A stretch of 64,000 bases of DNA from JAHECE01 sp963780675 (GTDB lineage Bacteria; Actinomycetota; Actinomycetes; Actinomycetales; JAHECE01), in NCBI GenBank assembly GCA_963780675.1, contig CAWACR010000006.1, positions 1-64,000 of the forward strand. Reading direction: 5' to 3'. The translations under genes and the position numbers were made by a program. Numbering within the stretch: position 1 is the first letter of the stretch; each line of letters opens with the position of its first letter. This document shows, in pieces, positions 35,224 through 43,826 of the stretch. The notes beneath the pieces are model-generated. The model was not told the origin of the DNA and searched no databases. It was given only the letters and a program-made list of their open reading frames with translations.

Positions 35224-35238
35224 CCGAGTATGACTCGG
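35224..35238. promoter_or_regulatory. Palindromic operator of the toxin-antitoxin operon
   Basis: CCGAGT-ATG-ACTCGG is a perfect 6-bp inverted repeat ending 4 bp before the antitoxin start. On the minus strand CATACT within it sits 6 nt before the ATG as a possible -10 of a leaderless mRNA. A ribbon-helix-helix repressor bound here would block the promoter directly. Confidence 0.65.
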
Positions 35239-35800
35239 TAATACCAGGGCTGGCCAGTCACGTCCGGAGCAACCCTGCCTGTGCCACTGTCGTGCAGGAC
35301 CCGCTCCCTTCGGCCGTGCCCGTGGGCGACCACCCCGCAGCGGCGGCCCCGCCGGGGCGCCTTCCCAGGACTTGGCCTCGGTGTACGGGTAGCTCATCGT
35401 GCTGCTCTCCTCCTCCACGACCGCCGGGACAGCCCCGGCGACCTCCGGTTCGTCTGCCACATGTGCGGACCTGTCCCCTTCGCGCACCACCACCAGGTGC
35501 CGCGCACCCGACCCGCCTCCCCCGTCGAGTCCGCCGTACCCCTCCACCGTCTCCTCGCCGGCAGGGACCAGGTGCCGGTCCCCGTCCCACGCCAACGGCA
35601 GATCCAGCCCCCGGTCCCCGTAGCCGTCCACCCCTGTCCCTATGCGCCGGCCCGGTCACGAGGAACACCCCCGGTGCCGCGTCGTCACGTGCGCCGGCCC
35701 TGCTCACCGATGAGACCGAACGCGCCGGTCGGCCGCGCACTGAGGTGCGGTGCGCACAAGGTGGTCATTACGGCGCCTGACGCCGCCGGCCCGGGGTGAA
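35239..35800. other. Gap with an uncertain minus-strand coding remnant
   Basis: No intact gene is convincing. A minus-strand ATG at 35397 has a strong ribosome binding site (GGAGGAG) and begins MSYPYTEAKSWEG, but the frame then becomes Arg/Pro-rich and runs into the antitoxin. It may be the first codons of a deleted gene. Confidence 0.35.
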
Positions 35801-36682
35801 ATGGGAGACGTGGCTACCTCGGATCAGCACCAACCGAAGGGACGGGTCGGCGTGCTCCTCGGTGTGGTCCTGGCCGTCGGCCTCGCCGGCGTCGCGCTGT
35901 GGGCCGGCCAACGCGCGCTCATCTATTTCCCGGACCGCACCCAGCCGCCACCCGCCGGACAGGTGCTCCCCGGTGCGCGGGACGTCACCCTGACAACGAC
36001 GGACGGGCTCTCCCTCGGCGGCTGGTACCTACCGGCCGACCGCCGCTGCGGCGCGACCGTGCTCCTCGCCCACGGCAACGGCGGGAACCGCACCGACCGG
36101 GCCGACCTCGCCCGGGCGGTGCACGACCTCGGCTTCGGCGTGCTGCTCTTCGACTACCGCGGGTACGGCGCCAACCCCGGCAGGCCGTCGGAGCAGGGCC
36201 TGGCCCTGGACGTGCGGGCGGCGCGGGACTTCCTCGTCTCCGGCGAGGGGGTGCCGGCGGGGTCGATCGTCTACCTCGGCGAGAGCCTCGGCGCCGCCGT
36301 GGTGGCCGAGCTCGCCACCGAGCACCGACCGGCCGCGATGGTGCTGCGCTCACCGTTCACCTCCCTCGCCGACGCCGCGCGAGCCGCCTACGGCCTGCCC
36401 CTGCGCCGACTGCTTCGCGAGGACTACCCGGTGCGCGATCACGTCGCCCACCTGGGCGGGCCCGGACTGCCGCTCGCCGTGGTCTACGGCAGCGCGGACA
36501 CTCTCGTGCCGGCCCGGCTGAGCCGAGAGGTGGCCCAGGCGGCCCGGGCGGCGGGGCACGACGTCGTCGAGGTCGAGGTGGCCGGGACCAACCACAACGA
36601 CGCCCCCCTGGTGCAAGGCCCCGACCTGCTTCAGGCACTCGTCGAGGTGGCCCGGCGAGGCGGGGCAACCGGGTGCGGGTGA
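35801..36682 (+). CDS. Membrane-anchored alpha/beta hydrolase (BEM46/ABHD13-like)
   Basis: The product of about 293 residues has one N-terminal membrane helix (VGVLLGVVLAVGLAGVALW), then the LIYFPDRTQPPP motif typical of the Bem46 group. The hydrolase triad is in YLGESLGAAVVAEL (Ser), VVYGSADTLVPARLS (Asp) and GTNHNDAPL (His); the oxyanion region is LLAHGNGGNRTDRA. It probably cleaves ester or amide bonds at the outer membrane face; substrate unknown. ATG at 35801 or GTG at 35813 could start it. It ends near a converging coding remnant at 36738. Confidence 0.88.
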   Translation: MGDVATSDQHQPKGRVGVLLGVVLAVGLAGVALWAGQRALIYFPDRTQPPPAGQVLPGARDVTLTTTDGLSLGGWYLPADRRCGATVLLAHGNGGNRTDRADLARAVHDLGFGVLLFDYRGYGANPGRPSEQGLALDVRAARDFLVSGEGVPAGSIVYLGESLGAAVVAELATEHRPAAMVLRSPFTSLADAARAAYGLPLRRLLREDYPVRDHVAHLGGPGLPLAVVYGSADTLVPARLSREVAQAARAAGHDVVEVEVAGTNHNDAPLVQGPDLLQALVEVARRGGATGCG

Positions 36683-36737
36683 GACGCGCCGGGCGAGCGT
36701 CCGACGCCGGTGTCACCGCCGCAGCGTCGGAGCCGGG

Positions 36738-36960
36738 TCAGCCGTCGTCGGTTTCGCCTCCCCCGGACAGGAGCGCGGACGCGGCGCGGACGCCGTAGTG
36801 GACGAGCTCGGGGTAGGCGCGCTGTGCCTCGGAGAACACCGCCCGCGGGTCGAGCAGGACGACGTCGACACCGTCCCGGGTGACGAGGTAGCCGATGCAC
36901 GCGCCCTGGGGTCGGACGCCGCCGCCGGGTTCGCCCCGCCACCCAGCTGAGCGTTCACCA
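36738..36960 (-). pseudogene. C-terminal coding remnant, unidentified
   Basis: A minus-strand frame ending at TGA 36738 reads ACIGYLVTRDGVDVVLLDPR then AVFSEAQRAYPELVHYGVRA, ASALLSGGGETDDG. The composition is clearly protein-like, with an LLDPR turn and a helical tail. It has no start and the frame is lost upstream near 36960. The family is not recognised. It abuts the P-type ATPase remnant on the other strand. Confidence 0.4.
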
Positions 36961-36992
36961 GAGCGGAGTGCTCACCCGCGACCGGCGCCCCC

Positions 36993-37185
36993 GCGGGGGT
37001 CTCGGCCGACCGGATCGCCGGGATGCTCGGCATCGACACGGTGATCGCCGAGGTGCTTCCGGAGGACGAAGCCGCGAGGGTGGCCGGCCTCCAGGCCGAC
37101 GGCGCCCGCGTCCCCAGGGATCAGCCGATCCTGGCCGCACGGGCCTTCCGCTCGAGCGTCACGGCCGCCTCGGGCAGGTGGTGAG
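36993..37185 (+). pseudogene. Heavy-metal P-type ATPase fragment
   Basis: The plus frame reads GVSADRIAGMLGIDTVIAEV then LPEDEAARVAGLQADG. The string LGIDxVxAEVLPEDKAAxVxxLQ is the hallmark of the P-domain of copper-type P1B ATPases, just before MVGDGxNDAPAL, which is absent here. About 35 residues remain. After QADG the frame continues to a stop without further similarity. It is a remnant of a metal-exporting ATPase gene. Confidence 0.6.
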
Positions 37186-37339
37186 TCGTGGGCCCGGAGC
37201 TGTTGTCTGCCGGGAGCGTCCCGACCGGCCCAACCCCGAGCCGCCGAGACCGACATCCAGCCGTCACGAGTGCCACCCGAGCAGGCACCCGAGGTCAAAC
37301 CGCAAGCTGAGGGTCGAGCCACGCGCGGCGCGAGGCGCG

Positions 37340-37557
37340 ACCGTGCTTGGGGTGTCGCGAGGGACCGCGATCGCCGACAATGGGGTGGTGCTCACCGGAG
37401 AGCTGGCAGCCGACTCGTTGTCGTACCCCGCAGCAGCGACGGACGCCGCACGCGCCTCGCGGCCGGCGCCGGCCGAGGTCCTCTTTGACCGGGGACCCGG
37501 GGACGCCCGGCTGTCCCGCGGCGTGTCGCACGCCGACGTCGACGTGGTGCGCTCGTG
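37340..37557 (+). pseudogene. Possible hydantoinase B-like C-terminal remnant
   Basis: The frame before the PEP-mutase gene reads NGVVLTGELAADSLSYPAAA, TDAARASRPAPAEVLFDRGP and a tail ending SHADVDVVRS. The pattern (DYGVVL..., ATxxxRA, FDRGP-YxRL) recalls the end of N-methylhydantoinase B subunits. There is no start, and nothing similar upstream. The stop overlaps the GTG of the next gene, which suggests the two were once in one operon. Weak assignment. Confidence 0.3.
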
Positions 37558-38370
37558 ACTACCGGGCCTTCGACCGACAAGGCAACTGCCTTCCTTGCCC
37601 TGCACGCCGGTCCCGGCTTCGTGCTCCCCAACGCGTGGGACGCCGGGACTGCCCGGATCCTCGAGCATGTCGGCTTCCCGGCCATCGCCACGACCAGCGC
37701 GGGCATCGCGTGGTCCTGCGGAGTCCCGGACGGAGGGGCGCTGGACCGCGACACGATGCTCGAGCACGTCGGTCGCATCGTGGCCGCGGTGGGCGTCCCC
37801 GTGACCGCGGACCTCGAAGCCGGGTACGGAAACACCCCGGACGACGTCGCCCGCACCGTGTCCCGGGCCGTGGCGCTCGGGGCGGTGGGCGGGAACCTCG
37901 AGGACGCCCGCACGGGCGGCCTGTTCGGGATCGATGAGGCTGTCGACCGCCTCGCGGCCGCCCGGGCCGCGGCGCCCAGCGGCACCTTCGTGCTGAACGC
38001 CCGCACCGACACCTATTTCGCCGGCACGACCGGGGACGCGTTCGCCGAGACGGTCGAGCGGGCGGTCCGGTACCTCGAAGCGGGGGCCGACTGCGTTTTC
38101 GTGCCCGGCGTCGTCGAGGAGGACACGATCCGCCGGCTCGCCGCCGAGATCCCGGGCCCGCTCAACGTGGTGGCCGGGCTGGCGAACACCATCGACGCGC
38201 CGACCCTCTTCTCCCTCGGCGTGAAGCGGGTCAGCCTGGGCGGCAGCCTGGCCCGAGCCGCGCTGAGCCTCGTGGAGCGCGCCGGCCGGGAGCTGCTCGG
38301 CTCCGGCACCCTGACGTTCCTCGACGGAGCGATTGCGTACGCCGACCTGCAGCGACGCTTCGGCTCGTGA
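37555..38370 (+). CDS. Isocitrate lyase/phosphoenolpyruvate mutase family protein
   Basis: The 271-residue product has FVLPNAWDAGTARILEHVGF, then IATTSAGIAWSCGVPDGG, VTADLEAGYGNTPDDVARTV, GNLEDARTGGLFGIDEAVDR and LNARTDTYFAG. Metal-binding acidic residues occur in ADLEAGYG and LEDAR, as in PEP mutase/oxaloacetate hydrolase-like enzymes; the KKCGH of isocitrate lyase is absent, so a true isocitrate lyase is excluded. Likely cleaves or rearranges a C-C or C-P bond in a 2-oxo acid. GTG at 37555 starts it. It is free-standing after a gene remnant. Confidence 0.88.
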   Translation: MTTGPSTDKATAFLALHAGPGFVLPNAWDAGTARILEHVGFPAIATTSAGIAWSCGVPDGGALDRDTMLEHVGRIVAAVGVPVTADLEAGYGNTPDDVARTVSRAVALGAVGGNLEDARTGGLFGIDEAVDRLAAARAAAPSGTFVLNARTDTYFAGTTGDAFAETVERAVRYLEAGADCVFVPGVVEEDTIRRLAAEIPGPLNVVAGLANTIDAPTLFSLGVKRVSLGGSLARAALSLVERAGRELLGSGTLTFLDGAIAYADLQRRFGS

Positions 38371-38394
38371 AACCGGGGGCTGTTGACCACGGGC

Positions 38395-38967
38395 TCAGGC
38401 GCTCTCCGGCCACCTCACGTCCTGCACGACCTCGTTGTGCCTCAGGAACCACGGCGTGTACGGCGGGTTGAACCTGGCGTACCTCGGCCGGCCGATGGGT
38501 AGCAGTCCCGCCAGGGCGATCTCGGACTCGAGGTCGGCGAGGTGGCGGCGGTAGGCGGACTCGGTCCATCGGCCCGAGAAGCGCACGGCCGCTGCCAGGC
38601 GCTCAGGCAGCGCCCGGACCCGCACCTGGGGGTTGGACGGGACGGGCGCGGTCTCGGCGGTCAGCGTCGCGGGTAGCACGAAGGCGATGAGGTACTCGCC
38701 CTCGGCAGTCTCGGTCTGAGCGACCGGTGCGGTCATCGCGACCCTCTCGGACCCCGCCACCTCCTGGACGACGGGCGCGGTCATGGCGATGGAGCGCACT
38801 GACTCGTTCTGCCCGGAGATGTAGCCGAACAGGGCGCGGAACGCCCGGCTGCCCGCGCTCTCGAAAGACCCACGGACAGACACCTCCGCGACGACGTGGG
38901 AAGGGTAGCGACGCAGCTCGAACGCGGAGTACCGCTGGACCAGCTCGTACGGCTGTTGCTCGGTCAC
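38395..38967 (-). CDS. SOUL heme-binding family protein
   Basis: The product of about 190 residues reads YELVQRYSAFELRRYPSHVV, AEVSVRGSFESAGSRAFRAL, FGYISGQNESVRSIAMTAPV and AMTAPVAQTETAEGEYLIAF. The Y-ELRxY start and repeated AMTAPV are the SOUL domain signature. Family members in eukaryotes bind heme, but bacterial roles are unclear. RYARFNPPYTPWFLRHNEV is the usual end. GTG at 38967 starts the conserved part. It converges with the PEP-mutase gene. Confidence 0.9.
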   Translation of the reverse strand: MTEQQPYELVQRYSAFELRRYPSHVVAEVSVRGSFESAGSRAFRALFGYISGQNESVRSIAMTAPVVQEVAGSERVAMTAPVAQTETAEGEYLIAFVLPATLTAETAPVPSNPQVRVRALPERLAAAVRFSGRWTESAYRRHLADLESEIALAGLLPIGRPRYARFNPPYTPWFLRHNEVVQDVRWPESA

Positions 38968-39072
38968 GTGTCCGACGGTACGCAAGCCCGGGCCGGTTCT
39001 CACCCCCCGCCACCGATCGACACCACGAGCCGCCGATGAGCGCGCTGGAGAGTCCTCCCGCCGGGGGCTGGA

Positions 39073-39600
39073 TCACATCGTCGGGCTGAGCCCCTCACGC
39101 CCGCGATCGGCGACGAGCGCAGCGTTCAGCGCTGTCTGGTGCTCGCCCTTGATCACGAAGTAGGAGCCGCGGATCGTGCCGGCGAGCTTCGACTTCTGCG
39201 TCGCGAACTTGAATCGCGACGCGAGTTCCTCGGGAACCTCCATACCCTCGGACAGCTTGAACCCGACCGCCCGCTTCTTCCCGTCTTCAAGGCCGTACAT
39301 CACGTTGACGGACAGACCCGACTCGTAGAACACGTACGCCATCCGGATCCCGTCCACCTCGAAGGACGTCGCCTCGAGCGGGCGGGACGAGACCACGATG
39401 CCGCGCTCGTCCTCGAGGATGTGGTGCACCCACTCGACGGTCTGCTTGGCCTCGCTTGCCGGGTCGACGGTGAAGACATGGCCGTACTTGTTCTTGAAGT
39501 AGCGCGCCTCGTTGGCTCTCAGCCCGGCGAGAGCCTCCGCTACGGGCGAGGACTCCAGCCCGATGGTGGACACGTGATCGAAGTCGACGACCTGCGGCAC
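39073..39600 (-). CDS. Hypothetical protein
   Basis: The 175-residue product reads VPQVVDFDHVSTIGLESSPV, LRANEARYFKNKYGHVFTVD, QTVEWVHHILEDERGIVVSS and a C-terminal KLAGTIRGSYFVIKGEHQTA. It has no membrane segment or signal peptide, mixed alpha/beta pattern and normal codon use. I do not recognise the family. GTG at 39600 has GGGGGG about 7 nt upstream and is preferred over TTG at 39606. It is followed by a small gap and then converges toward the SOUL gene on the same strand, possibly an operon. Confidence 0.65.
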   Translation of the reverse strand: MPQVVDFDHVSTIGLESSPVAEALAGLRANEARYFKNKYGHVFTVDPASEAKQTVEWVHHILEDERGIVVSSRPLEATSFEVDGIRMAYVFYESGLSVNVMYGLEDGKKRAVGFKLSEGMEVPEELASRFKFATQKSKLAGTIRGSYFVIKGEHQTALNAALVADRGREGLSPTM

Positions 39601-39709
39601 GAGCAACCCCCCGAGGACGAATCTGACACGACGATCGTATCCAGCAGAGACGTCGTCGCCGCCGCGATCCTCCTGGCGCGATGCGCGCCCTCAAAACGGC
39701 AGGTCCGGG

Positions 39710-40171
39710 CTAGTCCTCGATGACGTCGAGACCCTGCTCCCGGAGCTGCGCCAGGTGGTCCAGCATGCCTTTCAGCACGTCGGGGGCGTGGCCTTGCCAG
39801 TGCTCGAGCTCGGCGACGACGCGCAGCGGGTGGCGGGTCCGGTAGGACTGCGTGGGGTTGCCGGGGAATCGCTTGTTGGTCACGTTGGGGTCGTCCTCGA
39901 ACGGGCCCATGGGTTCGACGACGTAGATGTGGCCCCGCTCCCCGCTACCGCCCAGGGCGGTGGCCAGCTGCGCTCCCCAGGCGGCCGTCTCCACGAGCGT
40001 GGTGAAGTAGATGTTGTTGGACACGCGGCCCTGCTGGAAGGTGGAGCCGTAGCCGGGAACGAGTTCGGTGCCGGCCTCGAGTGCGGACTTCGTGCCGTGG
40101 TAGAACGGGCCCCCGATGTGGGCGCAGTTGTCGTAGGTGACCGGCGTGTGGGTGCTGGGGTGCTCGCCCAT
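39710..40171 (-). CDS. arr: NAD(+)--rifampin ADP-ribosyltransferase
   Basis: The 153-residue protein matches Arr along its length: GPFYHGTKSALEAGTELVPG, then NNIYFTTLVETAAWGAQLAT, HIYVVEPMGPFEDDPNVTNK, RFPGNPTQSYRTRHPLRVVA. These include the FYHGTK start, the active-site His and Tyr, and the EDDPNxTxKxFPGNPTxSYRT block. The enzyme inactivates rifamycins by ADP-ribosylating the C23 hydroxyl with NAD. ATG at 40171 follows GGAGGG. It stands alone, without integron or transposon features, so it is likely a chromosomal copy as in other actinobacteria. Confidence 0.95.
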   Translation of the reverse strand: MGEHPSTHTPVTYDNCAHIGGPFYHGTKSALEAGTELVPGYGSTFQQGRVSNNIYFTTLVETAAWGAQLATALGGSGERGHIYVVEPMGPFEDDPNVTNKRFPGNPTQSYRTRHPLRVVAELEHWQGHAPDVLKGMLDHLAQLREQGLDVIED

Positions 40172-40526
40172 GGGTGTCCCTCCTCGTTCATCACGGACCG
40201 CGCTGCTCGCGCTTCGCCGTCGTGCCGGCGAGCCGCGCGTCGTTGACGCAGCCAATGGTCCCCCTGTGCGCGGTGTCGCAGGCAGGGCTCGACGGTTCGC
40301 CGCAGCCGGGTTCGCCACCGCAGCGCTTGACGCGCCCGGGCACGGCGCGCGGCCGCAAACGGCCGTGGGCGCCTCGTTCCGCACGCAGCTCGATCCTGAT
40401 GGAGTGACCGCTCGGTCGCCTGGGGCGTACCGTCGAGCGTGAGGGATCCGGTCGGCACGACGGCGGCCGGTTCCGGCCGCGTGGCGGGAGCCGCGCCCCC
40501 GCCACGCCGAGCGGAGGGAGCGGGCG

Positions 40527-41435
40527 ATGCGCGCACGACGGACGGCCCTGATCCTGACGGCAGCCGCGGGGGTGGCGGTCGCCGTCGTCGCCGCACAGCG
40601 CGCGACCCGAGCACCTCGGCCCCAGATCCGCACCGGGACCTTCTCGAACGGCATCGAGTACGCCGCCATCGGCGACGGGCCGAGAACCCTGCTCTTCCTC
40701 CCCGGTGGGCCGGGCACCGCCGCCTTTGCCGGGATCGGGGCACGCATCGGCACAGGCATCTTCCGTCCGTTGGCCGAGGCCGGGTTCACGGTCTGGCGGC
40801 TGTCCCGCCGACGCAACATGCCGCCCGGGCACACGGTCGCCGACATGGCCGACGACGTCGCGCACGTCATCGATGAGGCGTTCGGCGGGCATGTCGACGC
40901 GGTCGTCGGCCTCTCCTACGGCGGGACGATCGCCCTCCTCCTCGCCGCGCGACACCCCGAGGCCGTCGGCCGCGTCGCGCTCGTGGCCTCCTCCGCAACC
41001 ATCACCGACCAAGGCAGAGAGACCGACCGGCGCTACGGCGAGGCCCTGGGTCACGGCCGGTTCGTCGAAGCCGCGCAGGCGCTCCTCGACGAGATCCTTC
41101 CGCCCGACCGACCCCGACGCCGACTGAAGCCTCTCTTCGCACCGCTCCTCGGCCGCATGCTCGCCACCTCCGGCTACAACCTCCCCGACGTCCTGGTGGA
41201 GACCCAGGCCGAGATGGACGTCGACGCCCGGCCCGTCCTGCACCAGATCACCGCACCGGTCCTGATCATCGCCGGGGACCGGGACACCTTCTTCACCCAG
41301 GACATCGTCGAGGAGACCACCCGGCTCGTCCCCGACTGCACCGTCGTCCGCTACGAGGGCCGCGGCCACGGTGGCACGGCCTCCGACAAGCGCGTCCCCC
41401 GCGACGTCGTCGCCTTCCTCAACGGCGAGCGCTGA
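40527..41435 (+). CDS. Alpha/beta hydrolase with N-terminal membrane anchor or signal
   Basis: The 302-residue product begins MRARRTALILTAAAGVAVAV, a signal-anchor, then ends its mature domain with a triad: AVVGLSYGGTIALLLA (Ser), IIAGDRDTFFTQDI (Asp) and EGRGHGGTA (His). LLFLPGGPGTAAFAG is the oxyanion segment. Family: alpha/beta hydrolase fold 1 (haloperoxidase/epoxide hydrolase-like). GGAGGGAG precedes the ATG. Substrate unknown. It is divergent from arr with about 355 bp between them. Confidence 0.88.
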   Translation: MRARRTALILTAAAGVAVAVVAAQRATRAPRPQIRTGTFSNGIEYAAIGDGPRTLLFLPGGPGTAAFAGIGARIGTGIFRPLAEAGFTVWRLSRRRNMPPGHTVADMADDVAHVIDEAFGGHVDAVVGLSYGGTIALLLAARHPEAVGRVALVASSATITDQGRETDRRYGEALGHGRFVEAAQALLDEILPPDRPRRRLKPLFAPLLGRMLATSGYNLPDVLVETQAEMDVDARPVLHQITAPVLIIAGDRDTFFTQDIVEETTRLVPDCTVVRYEGRGHGGTASDKRVPRDVVAFLNGER

Positions 41436-41727
41436 GCCCCCGCGCGGGCCGTCGAGCATCGACGTGACCGCCCCGGGGCCACGTCGACTCCGAGCAAAGC
41501 CTCCCCGAGGTGTCGACCTCGCGACCCTCCTCGGGAGAGCTTCCTCCCGAACGCACCTCCAGCCGGAGGCCGGGCCGCCGTCGTCCACGGGGTCCTTGGT
41601 CCCTTGTGCGCGCCCGAGTCGAGCGGAGTCTCGAAAGCGGGGGCGGAGTCGACGACGGCGCCGACCCCGGCGGGCCGCCACCGCGCGACCCGGTCGGGTC
41701 GCCGTCCCAGGAAGGACGCGGATCACC
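41436..41727. other. Intergenic region after the hydrolase
   Basis: Nothing convincing is seen. The following 41728 gene fragment begins at its end. Confidence 0.35.
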
Positions 41728-41874
41728 ATGACCTCCACGACCAAGCACACGCACAGCATCCACATCGACGCCCCCGTGGAGAAGGTCTTCCACCACCTCG
41801 AGAACCCCGCGCACTTCGTCGGCGCAATGCCGTTGCTCGCCACCATCAAGCGCGAGGTCGAGGCCCTGCCCTGA
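41728..41874 (+). pseudogene. SRPBCC-family protein, N-terminal fragment
   Basis: The 48-residue frame MTSTTKHTHSIHIDAPVEKV FHHLENPAHFVGAMP is the first strand-helix-helix of the START-like SRPBCC fold (SIxIDAPxEKVFxxLxNP). Family proteins are about 140-150 residues; this one stops at 41874. AGGAAGGA precedes the ATG, so the 5' end is complete and the 3' part was deleted. Not expected to be functional. Confidence 0.65.
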
Positions 41875-42023
41875 GCCGTGGCTTTCTCGGCGGTCCGGGC
41901 TTCCGGCAGTGATCCTGCGGTCCCGGGGGCGCACGGGCCGAGTGACAACCATTCCTGGCGGGTCGGGCAGCACGCAGGAGCGAACCCGTCGACGATCGTC
42001 GAGTCGGACGTGAGGGAAATGGC

Positions 42024-42437
42024 ATGAACGCCACGCTGTGGAGAACTCGGGTCGCGGTGCTCTGGGTAGCCGTCGCCGTCGCCCTGTCCACGTCGATTCT
42101 GCTGTACCTGTTCAGGCCGGGCGCCCTCGAGGAGGCCCTCGCCGGGGAGATGGAGGGGGATGCCCTGAGCACGGCGATGGTGCTTCAGTTCGCCGCGCTC
42201 GTCGGCATCCCGCTGGTGATGGCGGTGGTGACGCTGCTGGTCAACGGTCGGGCGAACCTGTACGCGAACGTGGTTGCCGGGGTACTACTCGGGGCCTTCG
42301 GCGCCTTCGCTTCGATCAGTGAGGTGATGGGAGGTGCGTTCGACGCGCACGTCCTGATGGTCGTGCTGGCAACCCTGACCGCGTTCCTGATCGCAGGCCT
42401 CAGCGTCGTCGGGCTGCGGACGCGCGAATCGGCGTAG
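42024..42437 (+). CDS. Small multi-pass membrane protein
   Basis: The 137-residue product has four hydrophobic segments: VAVLWVAVAVALSTSILLYL, FAALVGIPLVMAVVTLLVNG, LYANVVAGVLLGAFGAFASI and VLMVVLATLTAFLIAGLSVV. A conserved-looking LEEALAGEMEG sits in the first loop. This pattern resembles actinobacterial DUF6326-like small membrane proteins, but the assignment is weak. ATG at 42024 has GAGGG upstream. It follows a truncated SRPBCC gene and an intergenic gap. Function unknown. Confidence 0.7.
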   Translation: MNATLWRTRVAVLWVAVAVALSTSILLYLFRPGALEEALAGEMEGDALSTAMVLQFAALVGIPLVMAVVTLLVNGRANLYANVVAGVLLGAFGAFASISEVMGGAFDAHVLMVVLATLTAFLIAGLSVVGLRTRESA

Positions 42438-42980
42438 GGCGCACGGGCATCGCAGCCCAGCCGACCCCGCGAGGACGCGAGGACGCGACAAGCTGACCGG
42501 CAGTCCGCACCGGCGCCGGCCGGCCAGGGCTGACGGCCGGACCCCGAGATCCCCGCTGAACCGGGACGGGGACGGCCAGCGGACCCCCGGGCGCACCGGG
42601 TGTCGTGGTGGTTGGCACAGGCGCCCGCCCTGCGGTTGCCGGCGGTCGACTCCCTGTGTGTGCGACGCCTTTGGATCGATGAAAGCGCGGGCGCTGTATT
42701 CGTCGACGGTGGTCGTGGCGGTGGTGAATACGCCGGCGAGCGCGTTCACTGCGCGGGAGATCCCGCAGGAGACCTAGTGGATGAGCCCGATCGCGCCGTC
42801 ACTGAACAGGGCCGCCGCCATCAGGCTCAAGATCGACGGTCGGGGATACTGCCTCGCCGACGATAACGACCGGAATCCAAGATGATCCGGCTGAAGTCTT
42901 GCAGACCTGAAGTGGAGAGAGTAGAGAGGACGGACCGCAACGCGGCGAGGCGCTGTCCACGGGGGACTGGTAGCCGCCGG
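42438..42980. other. Long intergenic region
   Basis: No gene is supported. A 32-residue frame at 42678-42776 (MKARALYSSTVVVAVVNTPA) has no ribosome binding site and is doubtful. The right end is AT-richer than most of the window, like the gene that follows. Confidence 0.35.
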
Positions 42981-43826
42981 ATGTCAAGGGGGAAATTCTC
43001 GGTGTACAGATACGCGAAGGTTGGTCTGAGTATCGAGGCGAAAGGATCCACTGCGGGAGAACTGTCAATTGCGTCATCGACGGAGCCACTCTCTAGCCTC
43101 CTGGCAGGTGGTCTGCCGGGGCGGGACGAACTCGACACGTGGGAGATCGCGGATGACCAACTCTCCTACAGCGCGGCAGTCAAGATGAGCCTGCCAGTCT
43201 TCACAGTGGATTCCAAATTCCAGAGCCGCGTTTTGGTGCGCGACGTCCGTCGCTTCGCTAGACGTGAGGTTAACGGCGTACTGGGCGAGTACGGAGTTGC
43301 CATTCGACTGGTGATCACGGTATTCGCATTGAACCTCGAAAGCACCCTGACTCTGCCCGTCGTAGCCGCACAGGCCGAACTCAACATGGTCAGCGCGCAC
43401 GCAAAAATGACAGTTCTCGGATTCCGCGATTCGAAGGTGGGAGACCTCCTTCCCTCCTTCGAGAAGCTCGACATCGAGGGGCTTCAGGAGTACACACAGT
43501 CCGTAGACAAAATCCGGTCGTACATTTCCCGGAATGGTGAAGCAGTATTTCCGACCTTGTTGCGGGAGGTTCCGGAGCCGCCGGGACCCGACGAGGAGGA
43601 ACTGGCCGACGGGGTCGCGACTGCTCGAGCGCTCAGGTTAATTGCCAAGCGTCGAACTCAGAAGGAAAGCCTGGCCGGCATACCGGCTGGGTGGGACGTA
43701 TTCACGAGCGCCACGGCTAGGACCTACGAATCCATCATGCCGGGCGCGTCGGTCGATGTTCGCCCGGACGCGGAGTCAGCAAAGAGGGCGGCCACTTGGG
43801 TCAGTTGGCTCGACTTCACCTCCTGA
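42981..43826 (+). CDS. Hypothetical protein with atypical base composition
   Basis: From ATG at 42981 the product is 281 residues: MSRGKFSVYRYAKVGLSIEA, SSTEPLSSLLAGGLPGRDEL, LPVFTVDSKFQSRVLVRDVR, LESTLTLPVVAAQAELNMVS, and a C-terminal VRPDAESAKRAATWVSWLDF. No signal or membrane helix is seen. Codons with A or T in third position are visibly more frequent than in neighbouring genes, suggesting horizontal transfer. The frame extends upstream to 42882, but the extra part is Arg-rich and lacks a ribosome binding site. I do not recognise the family. Confidence 0.6.
   Translation: MSRGKFSVYRYAKVGLSIEAKGSTAGELSIASSTEPLSSLLAGGLPGRDELDTWEIADDQLSYSAAVKMSLPVFTVDSKFQSRVLVRDVRRFARREVNGVLGEYGVAIRLVITVFALNLESTLTLPVVAAQAELNMVSAHAKMTVLGFRDSKVGDLLPSFEKLDIEGLQEYTQSVDKIRSYISRNGEAVFPTLLREVPEPPGPDEEELADGVATARALRLIAKRRTQKESLAGIPAGWDVFTSATARTYESIMPGASVDVRPDAESAKRAATWVSWLDFTS

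Noticed and set aside
34975..35397. N-terminally extended antitoxin starting MSYPYTEAKSWEG
   Set aside because: The ribosome binding site is good, but the middle of the extension is Arg/Pro-rich and the RHH domain has its own start with operator at 35220-35238.
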